A stretch of DNA of 64,000 nucleotides. Origin: Chryseobacterium lactis (GTDB lineage: Bacteria; Bacteroidota; Bacteroidia; Flavobacteriales; Weeksellaceae). Location of the stretch: the NCBI RefSeq assembly GCF_003815875.1, contig NZ_CP033924.1, forward strand, positions 682,001 through 746,000, read 5' to 3'. The notes beneath the pieces were generated by a model. It was given only the letters and a program-made list of their open reading frames with translations, was not told the DNA's origin and made no database searches. Made by a program: the position numbers and the translations under genes. This document shows positions 28,565 to 37,984 of the stretch, one piece after another; within the stretch, counting starts at the first letter, position 1, and every line of letters begins with the position of its first letter.

Positions 28565-28597
28565 CAAAAAAAACGCAGATTTCTCTGCGTTTTTTTA
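28565..28597. terminator. Convergent terminator between icmF and the M16 peptidase gene
   Basis: ACGCAGA / TCTGCGT with a 4-nt loop is flanked by A8 and T7, so it is usable from both sides. Confidence 0.85.
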
Positions 28598-28604
28598 TTG
28601 GTAT

Positions 28605-31337
28605 TTATTTTTTATTAAAATCTCCGGCAAAAACTGATGTCAAATTATTTGTAGAGATATATTTCTTAAGAGCTGCATTAACCTCAGAAAGTTTCAGATT
28701 CTGAACTTTTGAATTCTGCTCATCAAAACTTTCCAATGGAATATCATAAATAAGTTTGTTATTCACCAGGTTGATCAGCATATTATCCGTTCCTAAATTC
28801 GTTTTTCTCCCGTTAGCATAACTTTTTTTATTCGAATCTAATTCTTCCTGCGTAAAACCGGAAGCCAGAGCTTTCCCTACTTCATCTTTAATAGCCGCTT
28901 CCACTGCTGCTCTTTTTGTTGGATTTAAAAATGCATAATAATTCCATGAAGCAACATCATTAGAAACGGGTACACTAAGATAAGAGCCTACACCATAACT
29001 TATTCCTTCTTTTTCACGAAGCCTCATCGGCAATCTCGCAGAAAGAAAACCACCGCTTCCTAAAATTTCATTAGCCAAAACCAATGCCGGATAATCAGGA
29101 TGATCCTGTTTCATTTTGAAACTTAATGTTCCTAATGCTACGGCATTTTCTTTATCCGGAGTAAGAATATTTTTATCTTCTTTTTTAGTTTCAAAGAAAG
29201 TTGGCTTTACTTCTGAGAATTTTGATTTTGAAATAAACTTCCCAAATGTTTTTTCCAGTTCTGCAGCTACCGATTTAGAATCAAGATTCCCTATCACTGT
29301 TCCTGCCCCCTCTGAGGCTCCCATAATATTTTGATAGAAGTCTACTACCTGAGCTTTTGTAACTTTTTTATTTTCGTCAATTTGCTCTTGCAGAGAAGGC
29401 TCATAAAAAATACTTGTTTTCGGATATGGTGAAGTTAATCTTTGTAATTCATTATTTGCAATTGCATTAGGATCTTTTAACTGCCCTTCGAGCCATGTAT
29501 TAGTTTCTGTAATAGACTTAGTCAGTTCATTTTCAGGGAAGGTAGAATTCTTTAACATATCCTCCACAATAGCCATTACTTTTGGATAATGTTGTTTATA
29601 AGTATTTACAACAATGATAAAATTTTGTCCATAAAGATAAGTATCAACAGAAGATTTCATTTGATCCAATTCATCCTGAATCTGTTCTTTGGTTTTAGTT
29701 TTCGTTCCTGATTTTAATAAGGAAGCAGTCATTTTCCCGATGGCATTTTTACCTTGAAGATCTTTCTCATTTCCAAGACGTAATCTGAATGTTCCCTGTA
29801 CCTTTTCACCTTTCAGCTCTTTATTAATCCATCCGTATTTCATACCATTGGATAATTTCCCTTCTGTAAGGTTCTTCTTTAGGTTTGCGATAGAAGCTTC
29901 AAATGGAGCCGGTTCTTTCTCCAGCGCCTTCCCTTTGTAATCTTTTACCAAATCTGCAATCTGGTTGTCTCTGAATTCAGCCGGAAAAACTCTTTCCTCG
30001 TTTGAAGACGGCTTGAAAACGCCAATAGTACGATTGTTATTTTTAAAATATTTCTGAGCGACTCTGTTGATATCTTCCAACTTCAGATTTTCGACATTAT
30101 CCCGATACATAAATGCCAGTTTATAATTCCCTGCTCCAATTATATCTGTGAGGCCAATCGCATAATTGATGGTATTATTTTTCGCATCATCAATATCCTT
30201 AGCCAGCTTGGCTTTGGCTCTTTTAAGATCCTCTTCGGTATACTTTATCGTTGAGACTTTATCAAGTTCTGCTTTTACAAGTCCTGTCGTTTGTTCAAGA
30301 TTTTTATCTTTCGGAACATCAAAATTGAAATAAACCATTCCCGGATCTCTTACGACCGGGGTGAATGCCCAGATCCCTGAAACTTTCTGGGTTTCTACTA
30401 AACTTTTATACAGGTACCCTGAAGGATCGGAAGTCAAAATCTCGTATAGAGCCTTTAAAGCTGCATAATCTTTATCTGCATAGGCTGAAGTGTGGTAACC
30501 TGCTGCTATGATCTGTTGATCGTTGTTTCTCTTAATCTCAAAATATTTTTCTCCATTTTGTGCAGGCTCTACAGTATAGGTTCCTCCCAGTTCGCGACCA
30601 GGCTTTGGCAGGCCAGAAAAATAATCCGTAATATATTTCAGGGCATTATTTTCATCGAACTTACCCGCAACAATAAGGGTTGCATTATCCGGCTGATAAT
30701 ATTTTTCGTAGAATTTTCTTAAGGTAGGCGCTTTTACACGTTCAATATCTTCCTTGCTTCCGATCGTACTGTTTCCGTAATTGTGCCATGTATATCCTGT
30801 GGAAAATACGTTTTGTATCATTACTCTTGTCGGGTTATTTTCTCCGATTTCAAATTCGTTTCTTACAACAGAAAATTCTTTATCCAGATCAGTCTGCAAA
30901 ATGGTAGCATTAATCATTCTGTCTGCTTCCATCTGCAAGGACCATTTTAAGTTTTCATCACTGGAAGGGAAGATTTCATAATAATTTGTTCTATCAAACC
31001 AAGTCGTACCATTCGCCCTTCCTCCTTTATCAGAAAGTTGCTTTTTGATATCGCCAAGATTTTTGGTACTCTTGAATAGCATGTGTTCCAGTAGATGCGC
31101 CATGCCCTTTTCGCCATAGCCTTCATCTTTTGAACCTACCCTATAAACAATGTTTACCACCATATTACTTTGAGATGGATCCGGAATCAGGAGTACCTTC
31201 ATTCCGTTACTTAAAGAATATTCTTTTACTCCTTCCGTATTGCTTACGAATTTTGGAGCCTCATTTTTTTGCGAAAATACAGGATTCGCAATTCCGGTAA
31301 AAAATAGGACAGCCGTCCCGAATAATAGATTTCTCAT
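28605..31337 (-). CDS. Secreted M16 family zinc metallopeptidase (two-domain, insulinase type)
   Basis: The 910-aa protein has a signal peptide (1-22, ending NPVFSQ) and two M16 halves. The N-terminal half carries the inverted zinc motif HLLEH (His81, Glu84, His85) with the third ligand Glu161, exactly at the expected 76-residue distance. The C-terminal half (about 480-910) is the catalytically silent M16 partner containing the LPMRLREKEGISYGVGSY-type substrate-binding segment. This arrangement forms a closed clamshell that degrades peptides in the periplasm or outside the cell. It is transcribed alone and converges on icmF. Confidence 0.92.
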   Translation of the reverse strand: MRNLLFGTAVLFFTGIANPVFSQKNEAPKFVSNTEGVKEYSLSNGMKVLLIPDPSQSNMVVNIVYRVGSKDEGYGEKGMAHLLEHMLFKSTKNLGDIKKQLSDKGGRANGTTWFDRTNYYEIFPSSDENLKWSLQMEADRMINATILQTDLDKEFSVVRNEFEIGENNPTRVMIQNVFSTGYTWHNYGNSTIGSKEDIERVKAPTLRKFYEKYYQPDNATLIVAGKFDENNALKYITDYFSGLPKPGRELGGTYTVEPAQNGEKYFEIKRNNDQQIIAAGYHTSAYADKDYAALKALYEILTSDPSGYLYKSLVETQKVSGIWAFTPVVRDPGMVYFNFDVPKDKNLEQTTGLVKAELDKVSTIKYTEEDLKRAKAKLAKDIDDAKNNTINYAIGLTDIIGAGNYKLAFMYRDNVENLKLEDINRVAQKYFKNNNRTIGVFKPSSNEERVFPAEFRDNQIADLVKDYKGKALEKEPAPFEASIANLKKNLTEGKLSNGMKYGWINKELKGEKVQGTFRLRLGNEKDLQGKNAIGKMTASLLKSGTKTKTKEQIQDELDQMKSSVDTYLYGQNFIIVVNTYKQHYPKVMAIVEDMLKNSTFPENELTKSITETNTWLEGQLKDPNAIANNELQRLTSPYPKTSIFYEPSLQEQIDENKKVTKAQVVDFYQNIMGASEGAGTVIGNLDSKSVAAELEKTFGKFISKSKFSEVKPTFFETKKEDKNILTPDKENAVALGTLSFKMKQDHPDYPALVLANEILGSGGFLSARLPMRLREKEGISYGVGSYLSVPVSNDVASWNYYAFLNPTKRAAVEAAIKDEVGKALASGFTQEELDSNKKSYANGRKTNLGTDNMLINLVNNKLIYDIPLESFDEQNSKVQNLKLSEVNAALKKYISTNNLTSVFAGDFNKK

Positions 31338-31356
31338 GTGTTTTGTTTAGTTTTGT

Positions 31357-31364
31357 TAAATATA
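31357..31364 (-). promoter_or_regulatory. Possible -7 box for the M16 peptidase gene
   Basis: TATATTTA on the - strand is one mismatch from TAnnTTTG and lies 19 bases before the ATG at 31337. Confidence 0.4.
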
Positions 31365-31467
31365 CACGATTTTTTTTGTACCTCTATAAAAGTAAGACAA
31401 TATAACCCACATAACTGTTACAATTTCTGCCACTTATATTAAAATTTAAATAAAACATGGTCCATAT

Positions 31468-32178
31468 ATGAAGCCAAAAGCCCTATTTAACTGGAGCAGC
31501 GGAAAAGATTCTGCTCTTGCCCTTTATAAAATATTACAGCAAGATCAATATGAGATCAGCACTCTGCTTACCAGCATTAATCGGGAGTTTCAGAGGATCT
31601 CTATGCATGGGGTTCATGTTTCTCTTTTAGAAAAACAAGCAGAAAGTCTTGAAATTCATTTGGTTAAAATGGAGTTACCCAAAGAACCTTCAATGGAAGA
31701 GTATCAGGAAATCATGAGTAAAACGATGACTGAAATACAGTCTCAGGGAATTACACATTCTATTTTTGGAGATATTTTTCTGGAAGATCTTCGAAAATAC
31801 AGAGAGGAACAATTAAACGCTATTGGCATGAAGGCAGTATTTCCTCTCTGGAAACAAAATACATCCAATCTTATTCAAGAATTTCTGGATCTTGGCTTTA
31901 AAACCATTGTAACCTGTGTGAACGGAACATATCTGGACAAAAGTTTTGCAGGACGAATTATTGATCATGATTTCATCAAAGATTTACCGAAAAATGTTGA
32001 TCCATGCGGAGAAAACGGAGAGTTCCACACCTTCACTTTTGATGGACCTATATTTAAAAGCCCTATATCATTTGAAATCGGAGAAACAGTAAAGAAAACA
32101 TACCCCAAACCAAAAACTGATTCTGAAACTGAAACCGGTGAGTATGTGTTCTGGTTCAGTGATTTGATCTTAAAATAA
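31468..32178 (+). CDS. Dph6-like PP-loop ATPase (annotated diphthine-ammonia ligase family)
   Basis: 236 aa with an N-terminal PP-loop, WSSGKDSALAL (SGKDS, residues about 11-15), the ATP-pyrophosphatase motif of adenine-nucleotide alpha hydrolases. FGDIFLEDLRKYREEQ and DPCGENGEFHTFTFDGP match the Dph6 (diphthine-ammonia ligase) family. In archaea and eukaryotes Dph6 amidates diphthine on EF-2; bacteria lack diphthamide, so the true substrate here is unknown and the family name should not be taken as an activity. It is a single-gene unit, closed by a convergent terminator. Confidence 0.85.
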   Translation: MKPKALFNWSSGKDSALALYKILQQDQYEISTLLTSINREFQRISMHGVHVSLLEKQAESLEIHLVKMELPKEPSMEEYQEIMSKTMTEIQSQGITHSIFGDIFLEDLRKYREEQLNAIGMKAVFPLWKQNTSNLIQEFLDLGFKTIVTCVNGTYLDKSFAGRIIDHDFIKDLPKNVDPCGENGEFHTFTFDGPIFKSPISFEIGETVKKTYPKPKTDSETETGEYVFWFSDLILK

Positions 32179-32206
32179 ACCCACCGGAAGCTTTCCAGTG
32201 GGTTTT
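32177..32206. terminator. Convergent terminator
   Basis: The outer stem AAACCCAC / GTGGGTTT with an inner GGAA/TTCC arm lies between the Dph6-like gene and the PLP decarboxylase gene. Confidence 0.75.
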
Positions 32207-32212
32207 GTAGTA

Positions 32213-33622
32213 TTATTTTAATTCTGCAATGACATCATTCATGGTTTTAAAAATCAATTGAATATCATTTTCATTGGTCATCCAATTAACAAATGCCGCC
32301 CGGATACCTTTATGCCCATTATAAAAAGTGGGGGTCATGAAAACTTTACCTGTGTTATTAAGCACCTCAAGAAATCGTCCCACCTCATCCTGCTTTTCAT
32401 CATCTCTCAGGGTAAAGCAAACTGTATTCAGACGTACGGGAGCCAGTAATTTAAAATCCTGACTACCATCAAGCATTTGTCCGAATTGGTTGGCTAATGA
32501 TATATTATTATCGATGATATATTGATATCCTTTTTTACCATATGCCATAAGCGAAAACCATGCAGGTAGAGCTTTTAATCTTCTGGAGTTTTCAGGCAGA
32601 AAATTCAGGTAGCCAAAATTCTCCAAAGGATCTCCCAGATAAGGAGCATTGGAGTTTTGGAAAGTCTCCACCTGTAAGACTTTGTATTGTTCTTTGATTA
32701 AAAATACAGCACTTTCATAAGGAACATTCAGCCATTTATGACAATCTACCGTAATACTGTCTGCATACTCCCAGCCTTCTACCAAATGGCTATGAGTAGT
32801 AGAGCAGGCCGCAAAACCTCCGAAAGCCGCATCAATATGCCACCAAAAACGATATTTATCCTTTAGCTTTTTAATTTCTGAAAAATCATCAAAATCAACC
32901 GTATTTACCGTTCCTCCACTTGAAATTAAAATAAACGGATCCCCGTTAAGCTTTACAATCTGATCTTCTAAATCCTGTATACAAATAGCTTCCCTATCAT
33001 CTCCGGCAGTTTTAACCTTAATAATATTGCTGCTTCCCAATCCTAAAAGTGACAAAGATTTTATCGAAGAAGAATGTGGTGTAGCTGTTAGGATTTTAAC
33101 CGGGCCGGAAACTCCTTCTTTAGCCACATCTCTGCCCTGCTCTTTCCCCTGCCACTGACGTGCAACCGCCAGACAGGTAAAATTAGACATCGTCGCCCCA
33201 GTCACAAAACCTCCAAGAAAGCTATCCGGAAGGCCTAGAAGTTTTAATATCAATTGTATGGTTTCCAGCTCTATATTGGCAGAAATATCTCCCTGCCCTT
33301 TTGTAGATTGTGTATTCTGATCATAAATGGTAGTCAGCCAATCCCCTACAATGGAAGCAGGTGTAGTACCTCCCGTTACAAACCCAAGGTATCTTGGCCC
33401 GGATGAACCTACCATAACAGGCTCAAATCTTTTATTAAATATTTGCAAGGCTTCTTCTGTACCATAACCGGACTCCGGAAGACCCTGCTGTTCCCATACA
33501 GGAATATGATGTACTGATGTTGGTCTGTTTGTAATAAAATCCAGATACTCAACACCTTGCTTTTTCGTAATATCTAAAAGGTGATTAATATTTTCCAGGT
33601 CGTTCTTCAAATGTTCTTTCAT
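32213..33622 (-). CDS. Pyridoxal-phosphate-dependent group II decarboxylase
   Basis: The 469-aa protein belongs to the aromatic-amino-acid/glutamate decarboxylase group. Evidence is the cofactor-binding HIDAAFGGFA (Asp contacting the pyridine nitrogen) and the Schiff-base lysine Lys296 in DCHKWLNVPYESA, with SSSIKSLSLLGLG and a C-terminal MTNENDIQ helix region typical of the fold. TGATMSNFTCL is the usual phosphate-side loop. Such enzymes make amines (tyramine, tryptamine, phenethylamine) or beta-alanine; the sequence does not let me choose the substrate. It stands alone, with a -7 box at 33649-33656. Confidence 0.88.
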   Translation of the reverse strand: MKEHLKNDLENINHLLDITKKQGVEYLDFITNRPTSVHHIPVWEQQGLPESGYGTEEALQIFNKRFEPVMVGSSGPRYLGFVTGGTTPASIVGDWLTTIYDQNTQSTKGQGDISANIELETIQLILKLLGLPDSFLGGFVTGATMSNFTCLAVARQWQGKEQGRDVAKEGVSGPVKILTATPHSSSIKSLSLLGLGSSNIIKVKTAGDDREAICIQDLEDQIVKLNGDPFILISSGGTVNTVDFDDFSEIKKLKDKYRFWWHIDAAFGGFAACSTTHSHLVEGWEYADSITVDCHKWLNVPYESAVFLIKEQYKVLQVETFQNSNAPYLGDPLENFGYLNFLPENSRRLKALPAWFSLMAYGKKGYQYIIDNNISLANQFGQMLDGSQDFKLLAPVRLNTVCFTLRDDEKQDEVGRFLEVLNNTGKVFMTPTFYNGHKGIRAAFVNWMTNENDIQLIFKTMNDVIAELK

Positions 33623-33648
33623 GATTGTTGATTGATTAATAATCTGTT

Positions 33649-33656
33649 CAAAAGTA
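33649..33656 (-). promoter_or_regulatory. -7 box for the PLP decarboxylase gene
   Basis: TACTTTTG on the - strand, a perfect TAnnTTTG match, lies 26 bases before the ATG at 33622. Confidence 0.5.
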
Positions 33657-33787
33657 TTAAATCCTCCTTAACCTGGAATTGTCTATTTATCATGATAGAA
33701 AAAACCTATTCTAGCACGAATTTTGTATCCTTTAAGACTTTTTAACATTTCATTATTTTAAAATCAAACTAAAAAAATAAGACACTC

Positions 33788-34894
33788 GTGATTAAAAATT
33801 TAACGTTCCTTCTGCTTTTTTGTTTTTTATTTTCATGTAAAACGGAAACCCCTCAAGTTCCGGTCGACAAAAAGGCCATCATTGATTCTACGATTACTGC
33901 ATTTCAAAAGACGCTTTTAGAACAGCAAATTGATTCTGTTTTTAAAAAGTATCATTTCAATGGAAGTATTGCCGTCTTTAAAGATTCATTACAACTTTAT
34001 CGAAAAGAAAGCGGCTATGCGGATTTTAAGCGAAAAACTAAAATTGACAGCAATACCATTTTTGCCATTGGATCTGTCAGTAAACAATTTACAGCAGCTC
34101 TTGTTCTTCTTCAGATGGAGCAGGGAAAACTGAATGTTACAGACAAAGCGTCCAAATACCTTAAAGAATTCCAGAATAAAGAGTACGAAAATATAACCAT
34201 TCATCAGCTTCTGAATCATACTTCGGGATTAAATCTTTTAGGAGGAAAACTCATGTTTAAAAGCGGTTCTGACTTTTTCTATTCTAATGACGGATTTAAT
34301 GCATTGGGAAAAATTGTTGAAAAAGTGTCCGGAGAATCTTATGACCAGAATGTTGAAAAACTCTTAAAAAAAGCAGGCATGACCAGCTCTTCCACAGGAG
34401 ATATTTTCAAAGGAAATAATTTTGCCAGTGCTTACCTGGGAAATGGAACCAAAGCAGAAGAAGTTCCAAACATGCCAAAACGACTGGGCGGAAAGGAAAT
34501 CGGAACTCCTGCAGGAGGTATCCTTTCTACCATTCGGGATCTTCATACCTGGAATAATGCTCTTTATGGAGGAAAAATTCTCAAACCGGAAACCCTAAAA
34601 ATGTTCATGGCTAAAAGTGCCGAAAGACGTCATGCTATTTTTGGTAAAATGGGCTATGCCTACGGAATCATGCTGAACATCGGAAAACCAAATTCTTACT
34701 TTCATAGCGGCTATATAAAAGGATCTCCTTCGTTAAATATTTATTATCCGGACACCAAAACGTCAGTCATTATCCTTTCTAATATTGCAGATGAAGAGAA
34801 AGGGAAAGGCTTTACTTTTAGGCCACATATAGAGGTGAAAAAGATTACAGACAATCTTGAAAATACACTTTCACAGCTCAAACAAAAAAATTAA
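33788..34894 (+). CDS. Serine hydrolase lipoprotein, class C beta-lactamase fold
   Basis: 368 aa starting at GTG 33788; no ATG precedes the signal sequence, so the GTG is the best start. The lipobox LLFSC puts the acylated cysteine near residue 17. The penicillin-binding/class C motifs are complete: SVSK (Ser96, Lys99), YSN (165-167) and HSG (306-308) in place of KTG. HSG is common in esterase and peptidase members such as EstB-like and D-aminopeptidase-like enzymes, so a beta-lactamase role is not implied. It is anchored to a membrane facing the periplasm or surface. A 2H phosphoesterase gene follows after 14 bases. Confidence 0.88.
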   Translation: MIKNLTFLLLFCFLFSCKTETPQVPVDKKAIIDSTITAFQKTLLEQQIDSVFKKYHFNGSIAVFKDSLQLYRKESGYADFKRKTKIDSNTIFAIGSVSKQFTAALVLLQMEQGKLNVTDKASKYLKEFQNKEYENITIHQLLNHTSGLNLLGGKLMFKSGSDFFYSNDGFNALGKIVEKVSGESYDQNVEKLLKKAGMTSSSTGDIFKGNNFASAYLGNGTKAEEVPNMPKRLGGKEIGTPAGGILSTIRDLHTWNNALYGGKILKPETLKMFMAKSAERRHAIFGKMGYAYGIMLNIGKPNSYFHSGYIKGSPSLNIYYPDTKTSVIILSNIADEEKGKGFTFRPHIEVKKITDNLENTLSQLKQKN

Positions 34895-34908
34895 ATACCT
34901 TAGGCGTC

Positions 34909-35442
34909 ATGAAAAAATTGTACTTCATTGCAGTCTATCCACCTGAAAATATCATGGAAGAAGTAAAAGTCTTTAAAAAAGATCTCGCCGATTCTTATGG
35001 TAATTCTAAAGCATTAAAAAATGACGCCCATATTACTCTTTTTCCTCCTTTTTCGAGAGAAATTGATTGGGAGGAAGATATCTTCACGGCATTTCAGAAA
35101 ATAGATACCGGACTGGATCCTTTTGAAATTGAACTCAATGGATTCGGAAGCTTTGCGCAGCCCAAAAACCCGGTCATATTTATTCAGCCTGAAGCTAATC
35201 CCAATCTGACAGATCTTTACCAAAGAGTAAAACAACAATTTAATTTTATCAGTTACTCTTTTACGCCTCATATGACGGTAGGATATCGGGATCTTACCTG
35301 GGAGAATTTTCTAAAAGCATGGGATAAATATCAGAATATTCAATATAAAACTAAATTCTTAGTCGATAAGATTTTACTTTTGCGTCATGATGGAAAATGG
35401 GTTCCTATAGCTGAAAAAAAGCTTACAAATACTTCAAAATAA
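34909..35442 (+). CDS. 2H phosphoesterase (2'-5' RNA ligase family)
   Basis: 177 aa with the two H-x-T motifs that define the 2H superfamily: HITLFPPF (His41, Thr43) and HMTVGYR (His121, Thr123). Members cleave or form 2'-5' or cyclic 2',3' phosphodiester bonds, often on tRNA fragments or cyclic nucleotides; which one applies here is unknown. It has no signal peptide, so it is cytoplasmic. It follows the serine hydrolase gene by 14 bases and probably shares its transcript although the functions appear unrelated. Confidence 0.88.
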   Translation: MKKLYFIAVYPPENIMEEVKVFKKDLADSYGNSKALKNDAHITLFPPFSREIDWEEDIFTAFQKIDTGLDPFEIELNGFGSFAQPKNPVIFIQPEANPNLTDLYQRVKQQFNFISYSFTPHMTVGYRDLTWENFLKAWDKYQNIQYKTKFLVDKILLLRHDGKWVPIAEKKLTNTSK

Positions 35443-35465
35443 AACCGGCCTTACAGCCGGTTTAC
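35442..35465. terminator. Convergent terminator
   Basis: AAACCGGC / GCCGGTTT with a 6-nt loop lies between the 2H phosphoesterase gene and the M64 peptidase gene, with an A-rich left and short T-rich right flank. Confidence 0.65.
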
Positions 35466-35467
35466 AT

Positions 35468-36829
35468 TTATTCTTTGATTATTTTTTGAGAAATTATCGG
35501 TTGATCATCTTCCGTTATATTTAACAAATAAGATCCGGCCGGAACATTCCTGATATCCACCCACAAAGTCGATGCATCTTTCAACTCAGACTTTGCAGAA
35601 ATTAATTTTCCTGACCCATCATATACTTCCACTCTGGTATTTTTCGAAAAATCCTGTTTTCCTCTGATGTAAAATACTCCATCAGTAGGATTCGGGTAAA
35701 TGCTAAACCCTTTTTCTTTGGCAGAAACTTTAGAAACTTTAGCAGCTGACTTATTAAGTGTCCAGCTGACATTGGTAAAATGAACCGTGCTGTGATTATT
35801 TACCTTAAGCATCGGACTGTTATCTGTTACCGAAAAAAGCAACGTATTATTTCCACTGTTAAGTTGAGCAGGCGTGATTGTTATTGAATTACCTGTTCCA
35901 CTGAGTGTTGTCCCGTTAAGTTTCCAGGAATTTACCAAGGTGTTTGGATTGGGAAGAACTTCATTCACGGTAAAGGTTACGTTAGCATTGGCATTTACAG
36001 TCGCAGTATTAGCGGGAGAATATGAATCTACAGGGGAAACTAATGAATGAATTTTTTCAATAATAGCTTCTTTACATACAGAACAAAACTGTTGATTCAA
36101 ATATCTCATCTCACAGCTCTGATGGGGTCTGAACCAGCTTGGACTCTCAGTGTAAGGGTAAACTCCTACACTATTTACTCCTACCCAGTTTTTCCACTTT
36201 ACAGTGGCAGTATTGGAATTTTGTGTTTTATTAGGAGATTCACCAGAACCTGCGAACCAATATTCATCGGCTAATTTTCCAAAAGAATGTCCCAGTTCAT
36301 GCACTACAATTTCATTAGCTGAGCTATTTAAAGAGGCAAAGGCATAAGTCCCGCCACACCCTCCATATTCGGTAGAATTGCCTAAAACATAAGTGATATC
36401 ATAATCAGGAATATTGGCAGCTAATACTTGTCCCACTTTATTGGTTGTACTGCTGTAAATGCATCGGTGAACTCCATTATCAAAGCTGGATCCCAGATAA
36501 TTATTAGGATTTGAAACCGGGATAACCGGCTCTGTAACGTCGGTAGCAGTTCCCGGATGTTTCACTCCAGAAGCAGCAGAAACTACTTTGACCGCATAGG
36601 CGTTAAAATAATTTTTATACTCTTGATAAGGGCTTTTGGTAAAGAGATAATTGACGGTTGATTGGGCTGACGAAACAAATGATGTTTGTTGTGCAGTGGT
36701 AAATCCGTCTCCCAGAACAGCAATAATAATTCGTTTATCATTACTTCCGCTTTGCAGGAGCGGAACCTTGTCAAATACCTGGGCAAAACAACTGCTTCCA
36801 ATTAAAAGGGATAATAAAAGTTTTTTCAT
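35468..36829 (-). CDS. Secreted M64 family metallopeptidase with T9SS type A sorting domain
   Basis: 453 aa with a signal peptide (1-17, ending SSCFAQ). The zinc site is HELGHSFGKLADEY (His177, Glu178, His181, Asp188), the HExxHxxGxxxD form of the M64 (IgA-peptidase-like) family. The upstream half has RIIIAVLGDGFT, the usual M64 start. A beta-sandwich segment (about 265-355) follows, and the last 75 residues (FSIYPNPTDGVFYI ... SYLLNITEDDQPIISQKIIKE by position) form a type A T9SS sorting domain. Secreted, probably proteolytic. Its ATG overlaps the stop of the preceding gene (ATGA), so the two are translationally coupled. Confidence 0.9.
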   Translation of the reverse strand: MKKLLLSLLIGSSCFAQVFDKVPLLQSGSNDKRIIIAVLGDGFTTAQQTSFVSSAQSTVNYLFTKSPYQEYKNYFNAYAVKVVSAASGVKHPGTATDVTEPVIPVSNPNNYLGSSFDNGVHRCIYSSTTNKVGQVLAANIPDYDITYVLGNSTEYGGCGGTYAFASLNSSANEIVVHELGHSFGKLADEYWFAGSGESPNKTQNSNTATVKWKNWVGVNSVGVYPYTESPSWFRPHQSCEMRYLNQQFCSVCKEAIIEKIHSLVSPVDSYSPANTATVNANANVTFTVNEVLPNPNTLVNSWKLNGTTLSGTGNSITITPAQLNSGNNTLLFSVTDNSPMLKVNNHSTVHFTNVSWTLNKSAAKVSKVSAKEKGFSIYPNPTDGVFYIRGKQDFSKNTRVEVYDGSGKLISAKSELKDASTLWVDIRNVPAGSYLLNITEDDQPIISQKIIKE

Positions 36830-37329
36830 GATGATAGTTTTTGAGTGAATATTAATTGTACACGGTCGGTCATTACTTTTTCAATTTTTACAGACCGGAT
36901 ATTTTCAGAATAAGGGAATCTTACACTGAATTCTGCATTGGGAAGAGACGTTTTGTGTCTGGACACTCCATCTTTCTCATAGACTTCCAGTTCAGGATGT
37001 AAAGGATCTTTAATAAGGTGCTTCGACGCTTCTTTTCCATCTTCGGCAAAAACCGTAATAATAAAGTCACCGCTTTGAACCTGATCACGGTCAAAAGAAG
37101 GAAGCGTCTTCATTCTGCCTTCGGAGATTTTGCTTTCCTGAAGTACAATTTTTTCACTTCCGGATTGATCTGCATCTGCCTTAAAAAACAAATACATAAT
37201 CCGGTCGGCTTTTTTAACCGTATTTTCTACAGCCAAATGCCCATTCGGGGCTAATTCACTCTGTTTCTGAAAACTACATAACAGTAAAGAGGGAATAATA
37301 AATAAATTAAGTACATTTTTCATGATCAT
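36826..37329 (-). CDS. Putative lipoprotein or secreted protein upstream of the M64 peptidase
   Basis: 167 aa with a hydrophobic N-terminus (NLFIIPSLLLC, cysteine at about residue 18), which may be a lipobox; ATG at 37329 and 37323 are both possible starts. The rest is predicted soluble, with beta-rich stretches such as ADRIMYLFFKADAD and FIITVFAEDGKEAS. I do not recognise the family. Its stop overlaps the ATG of the M64 peptidase gene by 4 bases, so it is likely a partner made in fixed proportion: a propeptide-like inhibitor or a surface partner are possibilities that the sequence cannot decide. Confidence 0.7.
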   Translation of the reverse strand: MIMKNVLNLFIIPSLLLCSFQKQSELAPNGHLAVENTVKKADRIMYLFFKADADQSGSEKIVLQESKISEGRMKTLPSFDRDQVQSGDFIITVFAEDGKEASKHLIKDPLHPELEVYEKDGVSRHKTSLPNAEFSVRFPYSENIRSVKIEKVMTDRVQLIFTQKLSS

Positions 37330-37413
37330 TTTTTCTTAAAGTTAATAAAGATTCAAATACAAATCACCAATCATTGAATTTTTTTTCATGGTATAAAACA
37401 TTTCAGAAAGTCC

Positions 37414-37421
37414 TATCTTTG
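37414..37421 (+). promoter_or_regulatory. -7 box immediately before ruvC start (possible leaderless mRNA)
   Basis: TATCTTTG, a perfect TAnnTTTG match, ends 5 bases before the ATG at 37427. Transcription starting about 7 bases downstream would begin at or near the start codon. Confidence 0.5.
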
Positions 37422-37426
37422 AAGCA

Positions 37427-37981
37427 ATGATTTCAGAGAAAATAATTTTAGGTATTGACCCAGGTACAACCATCATGGGATTTGGTATTATCTCCGTTAA
37501 AAAAGGTAAAATGGAGATGGTTTCTATCCACGAATTGATATTAAAGAAATACCCTAATCACGAAACCAAACTCAAATATATTTTTGAAAGGACCTTGTCG
37601 CTTATCGACGAATTCCATCCAGACGAAGTGGCGTTGGAAGCCCCTTTCTTTGGAAAAAATGTACAAAGTATGCTGAAGCTGGGACGTGCACAAGGGGTAG
37701 CGATGGCAGCCAGCCTTTACAGAAATATTCCCATCACTGAATATTCTCCTAAAAAGATAAAAATGGCTATTACCGGAAACGGAAATGCCAGCAAAGAGCA
37801 GGTTGCAGGAATGCTTCAAAATTTGCTTAACTTAAAGGAATTTCCTACAAAATACTTAGACGCCTCTGATGGTCTTGCTGTTGCTGTTTGCCATCATTTT
37901 AACTCCGGAACGATAGCAGATACAAAATCCTACTCAGGTTGGGAAAGCTTTCTAAAGCAGAATCCGGATCGGTTGAAATAA
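37427..37981 (+). CDS. ruvC: Holliday junction resolvase RuvC
   Basis: RuvC cleaves four-way junctions with RuvAB in recombinational repair. The 184-aa protein has the complete acidic catalytic set: Asp11 in GIDPGTTIMGFG, Glu71 in ALEAPFFG, and Asp145 and Asp148 in YLDASDGLAVAVCHH. Start at 37427 is required because the next Met lies inside the catalytic loop. Length and layout are normal. It stands alone between opposite-strand genes. Confidence 0.96.
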   Translation: MISEKIILGIDPGTTIMGFGIISVKKGKMEMVSIHELILKKYPNHETKLKYIFERTLSLIDEFHPDEVALEAPFFGKNVQSMLKLGRAQGVAMAASLYRNIPITEYSPKKIKMAITGNGNASKEQVAGMLQNLLNLKEFPTKYLDASDGLAVAVCHHFNSGTIADTKSYSGWESFLKQNPDRLK

Positions 37982-37984
37982 AAA

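Noticed and set aside
31468..32178. Taking diphthine-ammonia ligase as the true activity
   Set aside because: Bacteria do not make diphthamide; only the family membership is supported.
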